DNA from: Heteroscillospira sp050252415
GTDB taxonomy: Bacteria; Bacillota; Clostridia; Oscillospirales; Oscillospiraceae
Direction of reading: 5' to 3'
NCBI GenBank assembly: GCA_050252415.1
Contig: JBFWKZ010000085.1
Span: 1-10,502 of the forward strand
Length of the DNA: 10,502 nt
The position numbers and the translations under genes are program-made. Position 1 is the first letter of the stretch, and each line of letters opens with the position of its first letter. The notes beneath the pieces were generated by a model, which had not been told where the DNA came from, did not search any database, and saw only the letters and a list, made by a program, of their open reading frames with translations. Below, one piece after another: positions 1-7,016 of the stretch.

Positions 1-1
1 A

Positions 2-727
2 TCTGCGGGAAGCGCGAATATCGCCTCCTATATTGCCGGGCAAAGAGGACGGAATTATCGTTTTTACATGGAGTACGCCTTTCGTCGGCAATATATGAGC
101 CTTCAGAATCTGATCCATACCGGTTCCTATATTGATATGGACTATGCCTACGGTGAGCTCTCCAAAAAAAATGGTGAAAATCCATTGGACTATGAAAAAA
201 TTAAAAGCTCCCCCATACTGATGAAAGTGGTGGCCCTCAATGCGCTGACCGGGGAAACCCTCTATTTCGATAAAAGCGACATGGTCCAGGACGATTACCG
301 TATCCTCAAAGCTTCGTCCTGCATTCCTCTTGTCTGCAAACCCTATTATGTTAATGACATTCCGTGTTATGACGGCGGTTTGGCCGATCCCGTACCGATA
401 AAAAAAGCTTTTGAGGACGGCTGCGACAAAGTCGTCGTCATATTGACAAGGCCTAAGAATTTTATTCGGGTACCGAAAAAAGACGCCCGCGCGGCGAGAT
501 TGCTACGGCACAGATATCAAAACGCAGCCGATAATCTCGCACTGCGTTATAAGAAATATAACGACGGCGTAGCGTTGGCTAAGGAATATGTCAAGCGAGG
601 GAGTGCGTATATTATTGCGCCGGACGATTGCTGCGGCATGAGTACGCTTACCAAAAATAAAAAAAGCCTCGATGCGATGTACCACAAAGGCTATGCCGAC
701 GCAAATGCCTTACAGAAATTTTTATAA
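2..727 (+). CDS. Patatin-like phospholipase, C-terminal part (5' end outside window)
   Basis: Open from the left edge: the frame is readable from base 2, 22 codons before the first ATG at 68, so the ATG at 68 is internal. The first visible residues are SAGSANIASYIAGQ, which match the end of the patatin G-X-S-X-G nucleophile elbow; the first complete codon (2-4) is therefore probably the catalytic serine. The second half of the Ser-Asp dyad is the DGG at 371-379 (context CYDGGLADPVPI). The C-terminal helical tail after about base 480, rich in Lys and Arg, resembles the extension seen in bacterial patatin proteins of the YjjU type. Family members are serine acyl hydrolases acting on phospholipids; the true substrate cannot be told. 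241 residues are visible and roughly 40 N-terminal residues, including the oxyanion-hole glycines, are missing. No strong terminator follows directly. Family sure, substrate unknown. Confidence 0.9.
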   Translation, partial: SAGSANIASYIAGQRGRNYRFYMEYAFRRQYMSLQNLIHTGSYIDMDYAYGELSKKNGENPLDYEKIKSSPILMKVVALNALTGETLYFDKSDMVQDDYRILKASSCIPLVCKPYYVNDIPCYDGGLADPVPIKKAFEDGCDKVVVILTRPKNFIRVPKKDARAARLLRHRYQNAADNLALRYKKYNDGVALAKEYVKRGSAYIIAPDDCCGMSTLTKNKKSLDAMYHKGYADANALQKFL

Positions 728-737
728 GCAAATTCAG

Positions 738-785
738 CCAAATGGCAGGCGTAATCAACTGAACCCTGTCGATACTACCATTTGG
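738..785. repeat. Inverted repeat just downstream of the patatin gene
   Basis: CCAAATGG at 738-745 is the exact reverse complement of CCATTTGG at 778-785. An inner CAGG (746-749) can pair with CCTG (765-768), giving a compound stem with a 9-nt bulge on one side. It begins 10 bases after the patatin stop. Only a weak T-rich stretch (GTATTTCC) follows, so it may be a poor terminator or an RNA 3'-end stabiliser. The role is inferred. Confidence 0.45.
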
Positions 786-802
786 GTATTTCCTAGCGCC
801 AT

Positions 803-1106
803 ATGAAAAAAATTCAGGTCCGGACGCTAACTTTATTCCGCATGCGAAGCCTATATAATACTTTTGTGCAGCATTAGCCTGGCGATTCTGGGTGCAATCC
901 GTATAATTATGCTTGGCAACACCTATAAGATCCCGTTTAGAAGTCTAAAGGCCCGTTTTTCCAAACAGCCCGAGAGGTCCGTCGGTCCGCGCAGCAGCAT
1001 TGGGTATGAACTTATGCTGCTCGGCACGTTGAGCGTTTTTATTTCCTGTGCCCTTGTTCATGCGTTGACGGCCGCTTTGCACCTGCCGCCGATTCATTTC
1101 AGATAG
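803..1106 (+). pseudogene. Possible decayed small membrane protein gene
   Basis: I do not recognise this. One frame is open from 831 to the stop at 1104-1106 and encodes two hydrophobic segments (about 852-915 and 1008-1080) separated by a basic loop (KIPFRSLKARFSKQP), which looks like genuine membrane-protein sequence. It lacks a convincing start: the frame opens after a stop at 828-830, only TTG at 864 or ATG at 909 is available, and neither has a clear ribosome binding site. An ATG at 803 starts MKKIQVRTLTLF in another frame that stops at 875-877, so a single frameshift between 831 and 877 would join the two. A plus-strand terminator at 1273-1300 suggests this strand is or was transcribed. 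It could instead be a chance ORF. Confidence 0.27.
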
Positions 1107-1272
1107 CCATAAACGCCGTTTGATTGTAATGTCAATCCAGCGCGTAGATAATCTCCGACCGGATGCCTCGCAGAGTTTTGCCGCTGCGACGACACGGCTC
1201 ATGCAAGGAAAGCGGCAAGCAGGCTTGCATCGCCCTCTTGAAGGCAAGGGCAAAGCTTCTGTTTTCAGCCTA
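1107..1272. other. Intergenic stretch with no convincing gene; short stem potential
   Basis: No gene is recognisable here. A 50-codon plus-strand ORF starting at ATG 1129 lacks a ribosome binding site and ends inside the terminator stem, so it is not called. Near 1200-1252 there are short self-complementary pieces, TGCAAG/CTTGCA and GCCCT/AGGGC, so the RNA running into the 1273 terminator could be folded. I could not match it to a known RNA class. Confidence 0.4.
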
Positions 1273-1305
1273 ACGCCGTCTTAAGCAGACGGCGTCTTTT
1301 CTTTT
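1273..1305 (+). terminator. Intrinsic terminator, plus strand
   Basis: ACGCCGTC (1273-1280) pairs perfectly with GACGGCGT (1288-1295) around a 7-nt loop, followed by CTTTTCTTTT. The T tract is only on the plus-strand side; on the minus strand the stem is followed by TAGGCTGAAA. It therefore ends rightward transcription from the 728-1270 region and sits against the mutY stop at 1304, a convergent arrangement. Confidence 0.75.
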
Positions 1306-2359
1306 AAAGAAGGCTGAGGAAAGCCTGAAAAGCGGACGGCAGGGCCATCTCCGCCGTCAGTTTTTCCTTTGTCACCCATTTAAATCCGGCGGGCATGTTT
1401 TCGCAGGTGACGACATAACTTTCCATATCCCATTCGACATGGGAAAAAACATGCTTTTTCCGGATACCCTTCACTGCCGCTAAAACGGATATACCCCATT
1501 GTGCCAGCACATCTTCAGCCTGCACAGAGGTAAGATCTCCCGGCGTGTTTGGGAACTCCCAAAGCCGCCCGAGTAAAATATTCGCTTCCCGTCGCCTGAC
1601 GGCAATTTTTTCGCCGCAGCGGAGCAAAAAAACTGTTTTTTTCTCTTTTTTCCGGGGCTTTTTCTTGGCCTTGACCGGAAGGTCCATCTGTGTGCCGGTT
1701 CGATACGCCCGGCACAAAAATGCGGCCGGACAAACGCTGCACTTCGGCAGCGCCTTCGGCAGGCAAACCATTGCGCCCAGTTCCATCAGGCTCTGCGTAA
1801 AGTCACCGCTGCGTTCCTTGGGATAGACCTTATACAGCAGATCAGTGACTTTATGTTTCACTTCCGGAGTGGATATATCCTCATAATATCCGGTAAACCT
1901 TGTGACTACCCGCAGAACGTTTCCGTCCACAGCCGGAGTGGGCTGCCCAAAACAGATTGAAGCGATCGCACCCGCTGTATATTGCCCGATTCCCGGCAGC
2001 GAGAGGATATCGCTGTAAGCCTCGGGAAAATGCCCGCCATACTCGGCCATGATTGTCCGCGCAGCCTTTTGCAGGTTACGTGCGCGGCTGTAGTAGCCCA
2101 ATCCTTCCCAAAGTTTCAGAAGCTCGCCTTCCGAGACGTTGGCCAGACTGCTGATATCGGGGAGCTGCCGCATGAAACGGTCATAATAGGGAATGACGGT
2201 TTCGACCTGCGTCTGCTGGAGCATGATCTCGGACACCCATACGCGGTAGGGAACGGTATTTTCACGCCATGGCAATACCCTGGCATTGGAATCATACCAA
2301 GCCAGCAGCGGCTTCACAATATCCTGAAAATCGTTTATTTCTAAATCTGCTCTCTCCAC
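1304..2359 (-). CDS. mutY: A/G-specific adenine DNA glycosylase MutY
   Basis: Removes adenine mispaired with 8-oxoguanine or G in base excision repair. The 351 residues show the full domain order. The N-terminal helical domain carries PWRENTVPYRVWVSEIMLQQTQ, with the catalytic Glu at about 44. The helix-hairpin-helix follows as LPGIGQYTAGAI (121-132), with the catalytic Asp in AVDGNV (about 145). The [4Fe-4S] loop is C199-X7-C207-X2-C210-X5-C216; E. coli has X6 in the first gap, so one residue longer here, created beside a short CTGCCGAAG direct repeat. A basic linker (about 229-241) leads to the NUDIX-like 8-oxoG recognition domain with LWEFPN and the FSH motif (305-307). The start is GTG at 2357-2359, chosen because GGTGGG lies about 8 bases upstream and no in-frame ATG exists nearby. 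It appears to be a single gene between the terminator at 2427 and the convergent terminator at 1273. Confidence 0.97.
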   Translation of the reverse strand: MERADLEINDFQDIVKPLLAWYDSNARVLPWRENTVPYRVWVSEIMLQQTQVETVIPYYDRFMRQLPDISSLANVSEGELLKLWEGLGYYSRARNLQKAARTIMAEYGGHFPEAYSDILSLPGIGQYTAGAIASICFGQPTPAVDGNVLRVVTRFTGYYEDISTPEVKHKVTDLLYKVYPKERSGDFTQSLMELGAMVCLPKALPKCSVCPAAFLCRAYRTGTQMDLPVKAKKKPRKKEKKTVFLLRCGEKIAVRRREANILLGRLWEFPNTPGDLTSVQAEDVLAQWGISVLAAVKGIRKKHVFSHVEWDMESYVVTCENMPAGFKWVTKEKLTAEMALPSAFQAFLSLL

Positions 2360-2426
2360 TGATCAACCCACCGTTTTTTGATGATTTTTTGTCCGCCGCT
2401 TCAAGCACATATCAAAGCTGAGCGGC

Positions 2427-2456
2427 AAAAGGCCGTCAATCTTGTCGACGGCCTTT
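2427..2456 (-). terminator. Intrinsic terminator of the PAS-GAF-GGDEF gene
   Basis: AAAGGCCGTC (2428-2437) and GACGGCCTTT (2447-2456) form a perfect 10-bp stem with a 9-nt loop. On the minus strand the stem ends in CCTTTT. It lies about 100 bases downstream of the cyclase stop (2558) and before the mutY start, separating the two units. Confidence 0.7.
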
Positions 2457-2557
2457 GATAATTTGTCGGGATGACCGGGCTGCGCTGCAGTCGGGTAAAC
2501 CCAAAAGTTTATTAATCGTTATAATAAATACGTGTATGCCGGTTCCGAAGGTATGGC

Positions 2558-4795
2558 CTATGCCAGTACGACCCTGTCTCTTCCCTCATCTTTTGCGCGG
2601 TAAAGCGCATTATCGGCGGCTTTCAGAAGCGTTTCGCTTGTCGTCCCATTTTCCGGAAAGGCGGCAACGCCAAGGGAAAGCGTACATCTTGCCAAAGGTT
2701 TTCCAAGATGATATACCGTAAGTCCCTTCACGCCCTGACGCAATTTTTCGGCGCGTTGTCCGGCATTTTCACGATTTGCACCTGGCAGCACCACCAGAAA
2801 TTCTTCCCCGCCATATCGGCAGACAACATCTCCGCCGCGCGTCGACTGATTGAGGAAGCCTCCCAACTCACGGAGCAGGGCATCTCCTCCGTCATGTCCG
2901 GAAAAATCGTTAAATTCCTTGAAGTGGTCGATATCGATCATAATGACGCCGACCGGTTTATCTTCCCGCCCCGCCAAAATCAGCTCTCTTTCAAGCGATT
3001 CTTCCATATATCGTCTGTTATAAAGCCCGGTAAGCGCGTCCCGGATAGACATCTGGCGAAGGGTTTCCTTTAATTTCAGATTGGATAGCGCAAGCGCGAT
3101 ATGTTCCGCAATTGTCGTTACGATCTGCGCTTTATGGTCGGTATAAGACAGGCCCGCCGATTCCTGGCGATCCTGTCCGGGTATATCGACATGATTCAGA
3201 TGGAGAATACCTATGGCCTGTCCGTTTACCACAAGCGGCACGCATAAATATTGTCCGGAATCCGGGCCGGTAACATGGCCGCAAAGCAGGCCCGGATGGC
3301 GCTCATCCACGAGATGCTGCCGTCCGCGCCGTATGGCCCAGCAGCTTAAAGGCTCAAACACCTCTTGGGTTAATGAGGGTGTCCCCCACATTTCCACCGC
3401 CTCGGCGAAATTCTTGGAATCGTTAATAAGATATAACGCGCCGCGGCTGCCCGGACATATCTGTTTGATATACTGAGTACTGATGGCACAGGCCTCCGCT
3501 ATGGTTTGACAGCTTTGAAGCTGCTCGCCCATTTCATTTAATTGGTTCATCTCTTGGGTTCTTTTCTGAAGTTCCTTAACCCATGAAGCCAATTCCTGAT
3601 TTGCCTTTTGAAGTTCATCCTCAATATGTTGACGCTTGGTGATATCGATGCCCGTAGCAATAATGTATTCGGGATGGCTGTCATCATCAAGCATGGCGGC
3701 AAATGTCCATGAAATCAGATGCTTGTCCCCATTTTTAGAAATCAAGACCGTTTCATATGTGCCGGTGTAACCATCGCTCAGCAATTTATTGATCTCTTTC
3801 CGCGTAATAACAGGGTCAAAAAATTTGGTGTTCCATAGCGGCGTTTCACTGATTTCTGCAAACGAATAACCGCTGATCTGTTCACAGGCGCGATTGAATC
3901 TGGTGATCATTCCCCGGCTGTCAAGAACAACAATCAAAGTTGCGGCAATATTTAATAAGGTATTTGAAAAATCCCGCTCTTTTGTCAGATCCTCTTCGAT
4001 GCGTTTGAGACTTGAAATATCGCGTATCGAGGTAAGAAGCATATCTTCCTGGCCATCGAACGTGACGATATCGGTGTTGATCAATACGGTAACCACACTG
4101 CCGTTTTTGTGCCTGCACATGGTCTCGAAGTCCCGTACATAACCGAGCATTTTCGTTAACTTCAGCAACTGCTGCCTATCGGCCGGAAAAAGGTAAAAAT
4201 CCTGTACGCATATATTTTCCAATTCACCGGCACCATATCCCAGAAGTGCTTTAATGGCGCTGTTGCTGAAGACAAGGTTGCCCTGAAAATTTGCCAGGGT
4301 AATACCGACTGGAAAATTATTGAAAAGCGTCCGGTAATATTTATCGGGCTTCTCCTGACTCTTTTGTCTCTGCTTATATACGGTAATATCATACAATGAG
4401 GCCAGCAAAATATAGTTATCATTTAATTCGATCTGGTCGATATTTGTCAGAACGGTCCGTAACATTCCATTTTTATACTTAACTTCGACTTCAAAACCGC
4501 GAACTATTTTCGACTCGGCAAGCATATTCAGCAAGCGCTGCCGATCATTCGGATCGGCGTACAAATCGGAGACATTCGTAATCATGCTTCCATCAATTTG
4601 AATCTCTAACATATCCTGTACAGTCTTATTAAAACTGATGATTGTTCCATCGATATTCGTGATCAGGATGCCGATTGCCGACGTACTGCTTAGAAAGCTA
4701 AGTTTTTCATAAAAGGATGGTGATTTTGTCCTTTCAGCTTTCCCCAGGGCTTTGGGGTCAATTAAATTAGGTATCTGTTCATTTGAAATATCCAT
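2558..4795 (-). CDS. Cytosolic diguanylate cyclase, PAS-PAS-PAS-GAF-GGDEF
   Basis: Makes cyclic di-GMP from two GTP. No signal peptide or membrane segment is seen in the 745 residues, so it should be cytosolic. Domains: PAS1 about 30-142, PAS2 about 152-270, PAS3 about 275-395, a short coiled stretch (395-425), GAF about 425-575, and GGDEF about 582-745. The catalytic site is GGEEF at 662-666, with metal-ligand aspartates in MIDIDHF (D621/D623). An allosteric product-inhibition site RGGD (653-656) lies exactly five residues before GGEEF, as in inhibited cyclases. PAS1 and PAS2 share a clear internal repeat (DRQ-x-LL ... VR-x-FE ... KNG ... TVL-x-N). The GAF has CWAIRRG and YLCVPL motifs of a soluble sensor type; no heme or flavin ligand can be assigned. 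The ATG at 4793-4795 follows AAAGGAG at a long spacing of about 14. Start of the preceding gene's transcript might run into it: no terminator lies in the 147-base gap to the DUF6125 gene. Confidence 0.93.
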   Translation of the reverse strand: MDISNEQIPNLIDPKALGKAERTKSPSFYEKLSFLSSTSAIGILITNIDGTIISFNKTVQDMLEIQIDGSMITNVSDLYADPNDRQRLLNMLAESKIVRGFEVEVKYKNGMLRTVLTNIDQIELNDNYILLASLYDITVYKQRQKSQEKPDKYYRTLFNNFPVGITLANFQGNLVFSNSAIKALLGYGAGELENICVQDFYLFPADRQQLLKLTKMLGYVRDFETMCRHKNGSVVTVLINTDIVTFDGQEDMLLTSIRDISSLKRIEEDLTKERDFSNTLLNIAATLIVVLDSRGMITRFNRACEQISGYSFAEISETPLWNTKFFDPVITRKEINKLLSDGYTGTYETVLISKNGDKHLISWTFAAMLDDDSHPEYIIATGIDITKRQHIEDELQKANQELASWVKELQKRTQEMNQLNEMGEQLQSCQTIAEACAISTQYIKQICPGSRGALYLINDSKNFAEAVEMWGTPSLTQEVFEPLSCWAIRRGRQHLVDERHPGLLCGHVTGPDSGQYLCVPLVVNGQAIGILHLNHVDIPGQDRQESAGLSYTDHKAQIVTTIAEHIALALSNLKLKETLRQMSIRDALTGLYNRRYMEESLERELILAGREDKPVGVIMIDIDHFKEFNDFSGHDGGDALLRELGGFLNQSTRGGDVVCRYGGEEFLVVLPGANRENAGQRAEKLRQGVKGLTVYHLGKPLARCTLSLGVAAFPENGTTSETLLKAADNALYRAKDEGRDRVVLA

Positions 4796-4942
4796 ATATT
4801 TGATAATAGCTCCTTTATCATAGTCAATGGGTATCTAAACAAGAGAAAACCATGTTCCCGAGCTTAAGCGTTTATAAGCAATCACACAAAGCGCGTACGG
4901 ATCGAAAACAGTAGCCGCACCAAAATAAACGTGTGCAGCGTC

Positions 4943-5461
4943 CTATGTATTCAAACTGAATTCCCAGGAACAACAGGTTGATTCGTCAATGATGTCCGGA
5001 TAACAGCTTAGACAGCGGCAGCGGATTCTGTCATCGATGGTCTTCGCGAACCCGGTATATTCAATAATGCCGACCGGCTTGCAGGGATGAAAGGGCATCT
5101 TTTTCCGCTTCCTCGCGGTCTGCACCCGGCAATCCACATTACGGAATATCAGTTTATTCTCTTTAAAGATAAGCTCATAGGTGTTGATATTGCCGTAGAA
5201 TCTCAGTTCCAGAGCTTTTGCCAGCCCCTCCAGTCCGGCATGTTCCTCAAGCTTCAAAAACTTTTTAATGCGCTTTGCCTCTATGACCGTAAACCGTCTC
5301 CAGGCTTCCGCATCATGAAACATGGCTTCGTCCATTCCGAATTTGCGTTCTATCGACTGGAACCAAACGCCGTCATGTGCCAGCCAGTTTTTTGAATATA
5401 TCTCAATGAGCGTGATGAGCTCTTCCTTCGACAGCTTACTGAGCGTTTCCCGATTATTCAT
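4943..5461 (-). CDS. DUF6125-type cysteine-rich cytosolic protein
   Basis: 172 residues with no signal peptide or membrane helix. The opening LSKEELITLIEIYSKNWLAHDG and the middle EAWRRFTVIEAKRIKKFL match, from memory, the conserved core of an uncharacterised anaerobe family (DUF6125), so the product name is a family call and not a function. The last third is cysteine-rich: C111, C127, C148, C150, C153, C163 and C164, with PFHPCKPVG and RCRCLSCYP motifs, which suggests metal or Fe-S binding, though this is inference. The start ATG at 5459-5461 has GCGGGA about 8 bases upstream. It has its own promoter (-10 at 5571-5576) and a leader of about 100 nt containing an 11-bp inverted repeat. The next gene downstream is the soluble diguanylate cyclase, 147 bases away without a visible terminator, so co-transcription is possible. 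Confidence 0.8.
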   Translation of the reverse strand: MNNRETLSKLSKEELITLIEIYSKNWLAHDGVWFQSIERKFGMDEAMFHDAEAWRRFTVIEAKRIKKFLKLEEHAGLEGLAKALELRFYGNINTYELIFKENKLIFRNVDCRVQTARKRKKMPFHPCKPVGIIEYTGFAKTIDDRIRCRCLSCYPDIIDESTCCSWEFSLNT

Positions 5462-5501
5462 TTTTAAATCCCGCTTCCCCGCCGAACTATTTCAATATGA
5501 A

Positions 5502-5550
5502 ATCGGCTATTTTGTTCACGCTTTTGGCCCGACACCTCTAAATAGCCGAT
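5502..5550. repeat. 11-bp perfect inverted repeat in the DUF6125 gene leader
   Basis: ATCGGCTATTT at 5502-5512 is the exact reverse complement of AAATAGCCGAT at 5540-5550, with 27 bases between. It lies 14 to 89 bases after the predicted -10 element and ends 40 bases before the start codon, so it is probably in the transcribed leader. It could be an RNA stem-loop controlling expression, or two half-sites for a dimeric repressor. There is no U tract, so it is not an intrinsic terminator. Confidence 0.6.
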
Positions 5551-5570
5551 CGAACCATGCATATATGCAA

Positions 5571-5576
5571 ATTATA
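5571..5576 (-). promoter_or_regulatory. Extended -10 promoter element for the DUF6125 gene
   Basis: On the minus strand the sequence is TGTTATAAT: a consensus TATAAT preceded by TG at the extended -10 position. The matching -35 region (TTTCGT at 17 bp) is poor, which is usual for extended -10 promoters. It sits directly behind the transaldolase terminator and fires toward the gene at 5461. Confidence 0.6.
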
Positions 5577-5589
5577 ACAAAAAAATATA

Positions 5590-5634
5590 AAAAACGAAAG
5601 GACTTAAAACACAAAATGTTTTAAGTCCTTTTTT
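5590..5634. terminator. Strong bidirectional terminator after transaldolase
   Basis: AAAGGACTTAAAACA (5597-5611) and TGTTTTAAGTCCTTT (5617-5631) pair perfectly over 15 bp around a 5-nt loop. On the minus strand it is followed by CGTTTTTTAT, and it begins about 7 bases after the transaldolase stop at 5641. The plus strand also ends in six T, so it can act in both directions. Confidence 0.9.
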
Positions 5635-5640
5635 AAATGG

Positions 5641-6750
5641 TTATAAGTTTTTCAGCGTTGATATGAGCTTATCAAAAGGTTCAATAAATTTTTGGATGCC
5701 CTCGTCCTCAAGCCGGCGGACGACATCGTCCATATCGATACCGAGAGCAGGCAGCCGTTTCAGCACTTCCTCGGCCTGCGCAATATCGTTTTCAATGCTG
5801 AGAGTCGGATTTCCGCCATCCCGATAGGCATGATACGTTTTGACCGGCAAGGTATTGACGGTATTTTGTCCGATAAGCGGCTCAACGTATTTCAGCTCGC
5901 CAAATTTCGGATTTTTTGCACTGGTGCTCGCCCACAGTAAGCGCTGAACCTTAGCCCCTCTGCCGATCATACTTGTAGCTATTTCGCCTTCGAACAGTCT
6001 TTTATAATTTTGATAGGCCATTTTCGCGCAGGAAACGGCAACTTGTCCATAAGCTTTTTTGGCAAGCTCGGCCAGGGAGCCGTCTTGATTGATAATCTGT
6101 TCAAATACAGGATCGACCATCGTGTCGATCCGGCTGAGGAAGAAACTGGCAACAGACGCCACGTGATCCACCGGTTCATTCCGGGAAATCCGGTCCTGTA
6201 TGCCCTTAATATATTCATCCGCAACCTGTAAATAGCGTGAAATACCGAAAATCAGCGTGACATTGACGTTGATCCCCTCGCCGATAAGCCGGCGGACGGC
6301 GGGCAGGCCCTCAGCGGTCGCCGGGATTTTGATCATAACATTCGGCCGGTCAAGCGCAGTCCAAAGGCGTCGGGCTTCCGCAATCGTCCCTTCCGTATCA
6401 TGCGCCAGATGTGGGTTCACCTCAAGGCTGACATACCCGTCAACGCCACCGGTTTTTTCATATACGGGCCGGAATTTATCCGCTGCACTTCGCACGTCCT
6501 CCTGGCTGAGCGCTTCGTAAATGGCTTCCGGATCTTTCCCGGCTGCCGACATCGTCCGCATGAATTTTTCATAGACGACGCCATCCAAGATCGCCTTTTC
6601 AAATATTGCCGGATTGGAAGTCATACCCCGCAGGCCGTCTTGCTCAATAAACTTTTCCAACTCGCCGCCGACAACAAAGTCGCGTCGTATATAATCCAGC
6701 CATATTGATTGTCCCAGGCCTTCCAGCTCTTTCAATGCGTTTTTTCCCAT
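5641..6750 (-). CDS. tal: Transaldolase
   Basis: Moves a dihydroxyacetone unit between sugar phosphates (sedoheptulose 7-phosphate plus glyceraldehyde 3-phosphate to erythrose 4-phosphate plus fructose 6-phosphate) in the non-oxidative pentose phosphate pathway; cytosolic. The 369 residues are of the longer bacterial type (about 360-370), not the short 215-residue form. Visible motifs: SIWLDYIRRD near the N-terminus (D19), GMTSNPAIFEKAI (42-54), NVMIKIPAT with the Schiff-base lysine at about 141, NVTLIFGISRY, the SRID segment, and the closing WASTSAKNP and NTLPVKTYHAY blocks. The start ATG at 6748-6750 has AAGGAG 9 bases upstream. It is a single gene: its own promoter (6945-6974) and a 15-bp terminator stem just after the stop. 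Incoming readthrough from the upstream membrane cyclase is possible because no terminator is obvious between them. Confidence 0.96.
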   Translation of the reverse strand: MGKNALKELEGLGQSIWLDYIRRDFVVGGELEKFIEQDGLRGMTSNPAIFEKAILDGVVYEKFMRTMSAAGKDPEAIYEALSQEDVRSAADKFRPVYEKTGGVDGYVSLEVNPHLAHDTEGTIAEARRLWTALDRPNVMIKIPATAEGLPAVRRLIGEGINVNVTLIFGISRYLQVADEYIKGIQDRISRNEPVDHVASVASFFLSRIDTMVDPVFEQIINQDGSLAELAKKAYGQVAVSCAKMAYQNYKRLFEGEIATSMIGRGAKVQRLLWASTSAKNPKFGELKYVEPLIGQNTVNTLPVKTYHAYRDGGNPTLSIENDIAQAEEVLKRLPALGIDMDDVVRRLEDEGIQKFIEPFDKLISTLKNL

Positions 6751-6843
6751 TTATCAGTGCTCCTTCATGATCAAATCGCAACTATGTTCTACTAATTATC
6801 ATACACCAAAATGTAATTAATAAAAGAAAATAGCACAAATATT

Positions 6844-6863
6844 AACAATTTTTCTTTATTGTT
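6844..6863. repeat. Short AT-rich inverted repeat in the transaldolase leader
   Basis: AACAAT (6844-6849) and ATTGTT (6858-6863) are inverted around 8 bases. It is AT-rich and short, so it may be chance; noted because it shares the leader with the 6888 palindrome. Confidence 0.25.
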
Positions 6864-6887
6864 CTTCAACCGAGCGGCCCGAAACCG

Positions 6888-6901
6888 TTGGCAATTGCCA
6901 A
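6888..6901. promoter_or_regulatory. 14-bp perfect palindrome, candidate operator for tal
   Basis: TTGGCAATTGCCAA is a perfect palindrome. It lies about 44 bases downstream of the predicted tal -10 element, at roughly +35 to +50 in the leader. The position suits a repressor that blocks elongation, or it may form a short hairpin. I cannot assign it to a known regulator; it lacks the central CG of LacI/CcpA sites. Confidence 0.45.
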
Positions 6902-6944
6902 AAAATTGCAGTCCGGCGTTGATTTTTCAAATGGACCTTAGTTC

Positions 6945-6974
6945 ATTATATCGTATAAACCGACATCAAAGCAA
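6945..6974 (-). promoter_or_regulatory. Promoter for transaldolase
   Basis: On the minus strand: -35 TTGCTT (6969-6974), an 18-bp spacer and a consensus -10 TATAAT (6945-6950). It lies in the gap between the membrane cyclase stop and tal and predicts a leader of about 190 nt before the tal start codon. Confidence 0.6.
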
Positions 6975-7016
6975 GAAAGCAGTCGGAAAATGATAATCTT
7001 TGGCGGACATTTTCGT

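Noticed and set aside
945..1253. 102-codon minus-strand ORF in the intergenic region
   Set aside because: Composition is Arg/Cys-rich and shadow-like, there is no clear ribosome binding site, and the opposite strand has the more protein-like frame.
1129..1284. Plus-strand ORF starting MSIQRVDNL
   Set aside because: No ribosome binding site, no recognisable content, and it ends inside the terminator stem.
1545..1826. 93-codon plus-strand ORF inside mutY
   Set aside because: Antisense shadow of a fully conserved gene; its sequence has no recognisable domain and no ribosome binding site.
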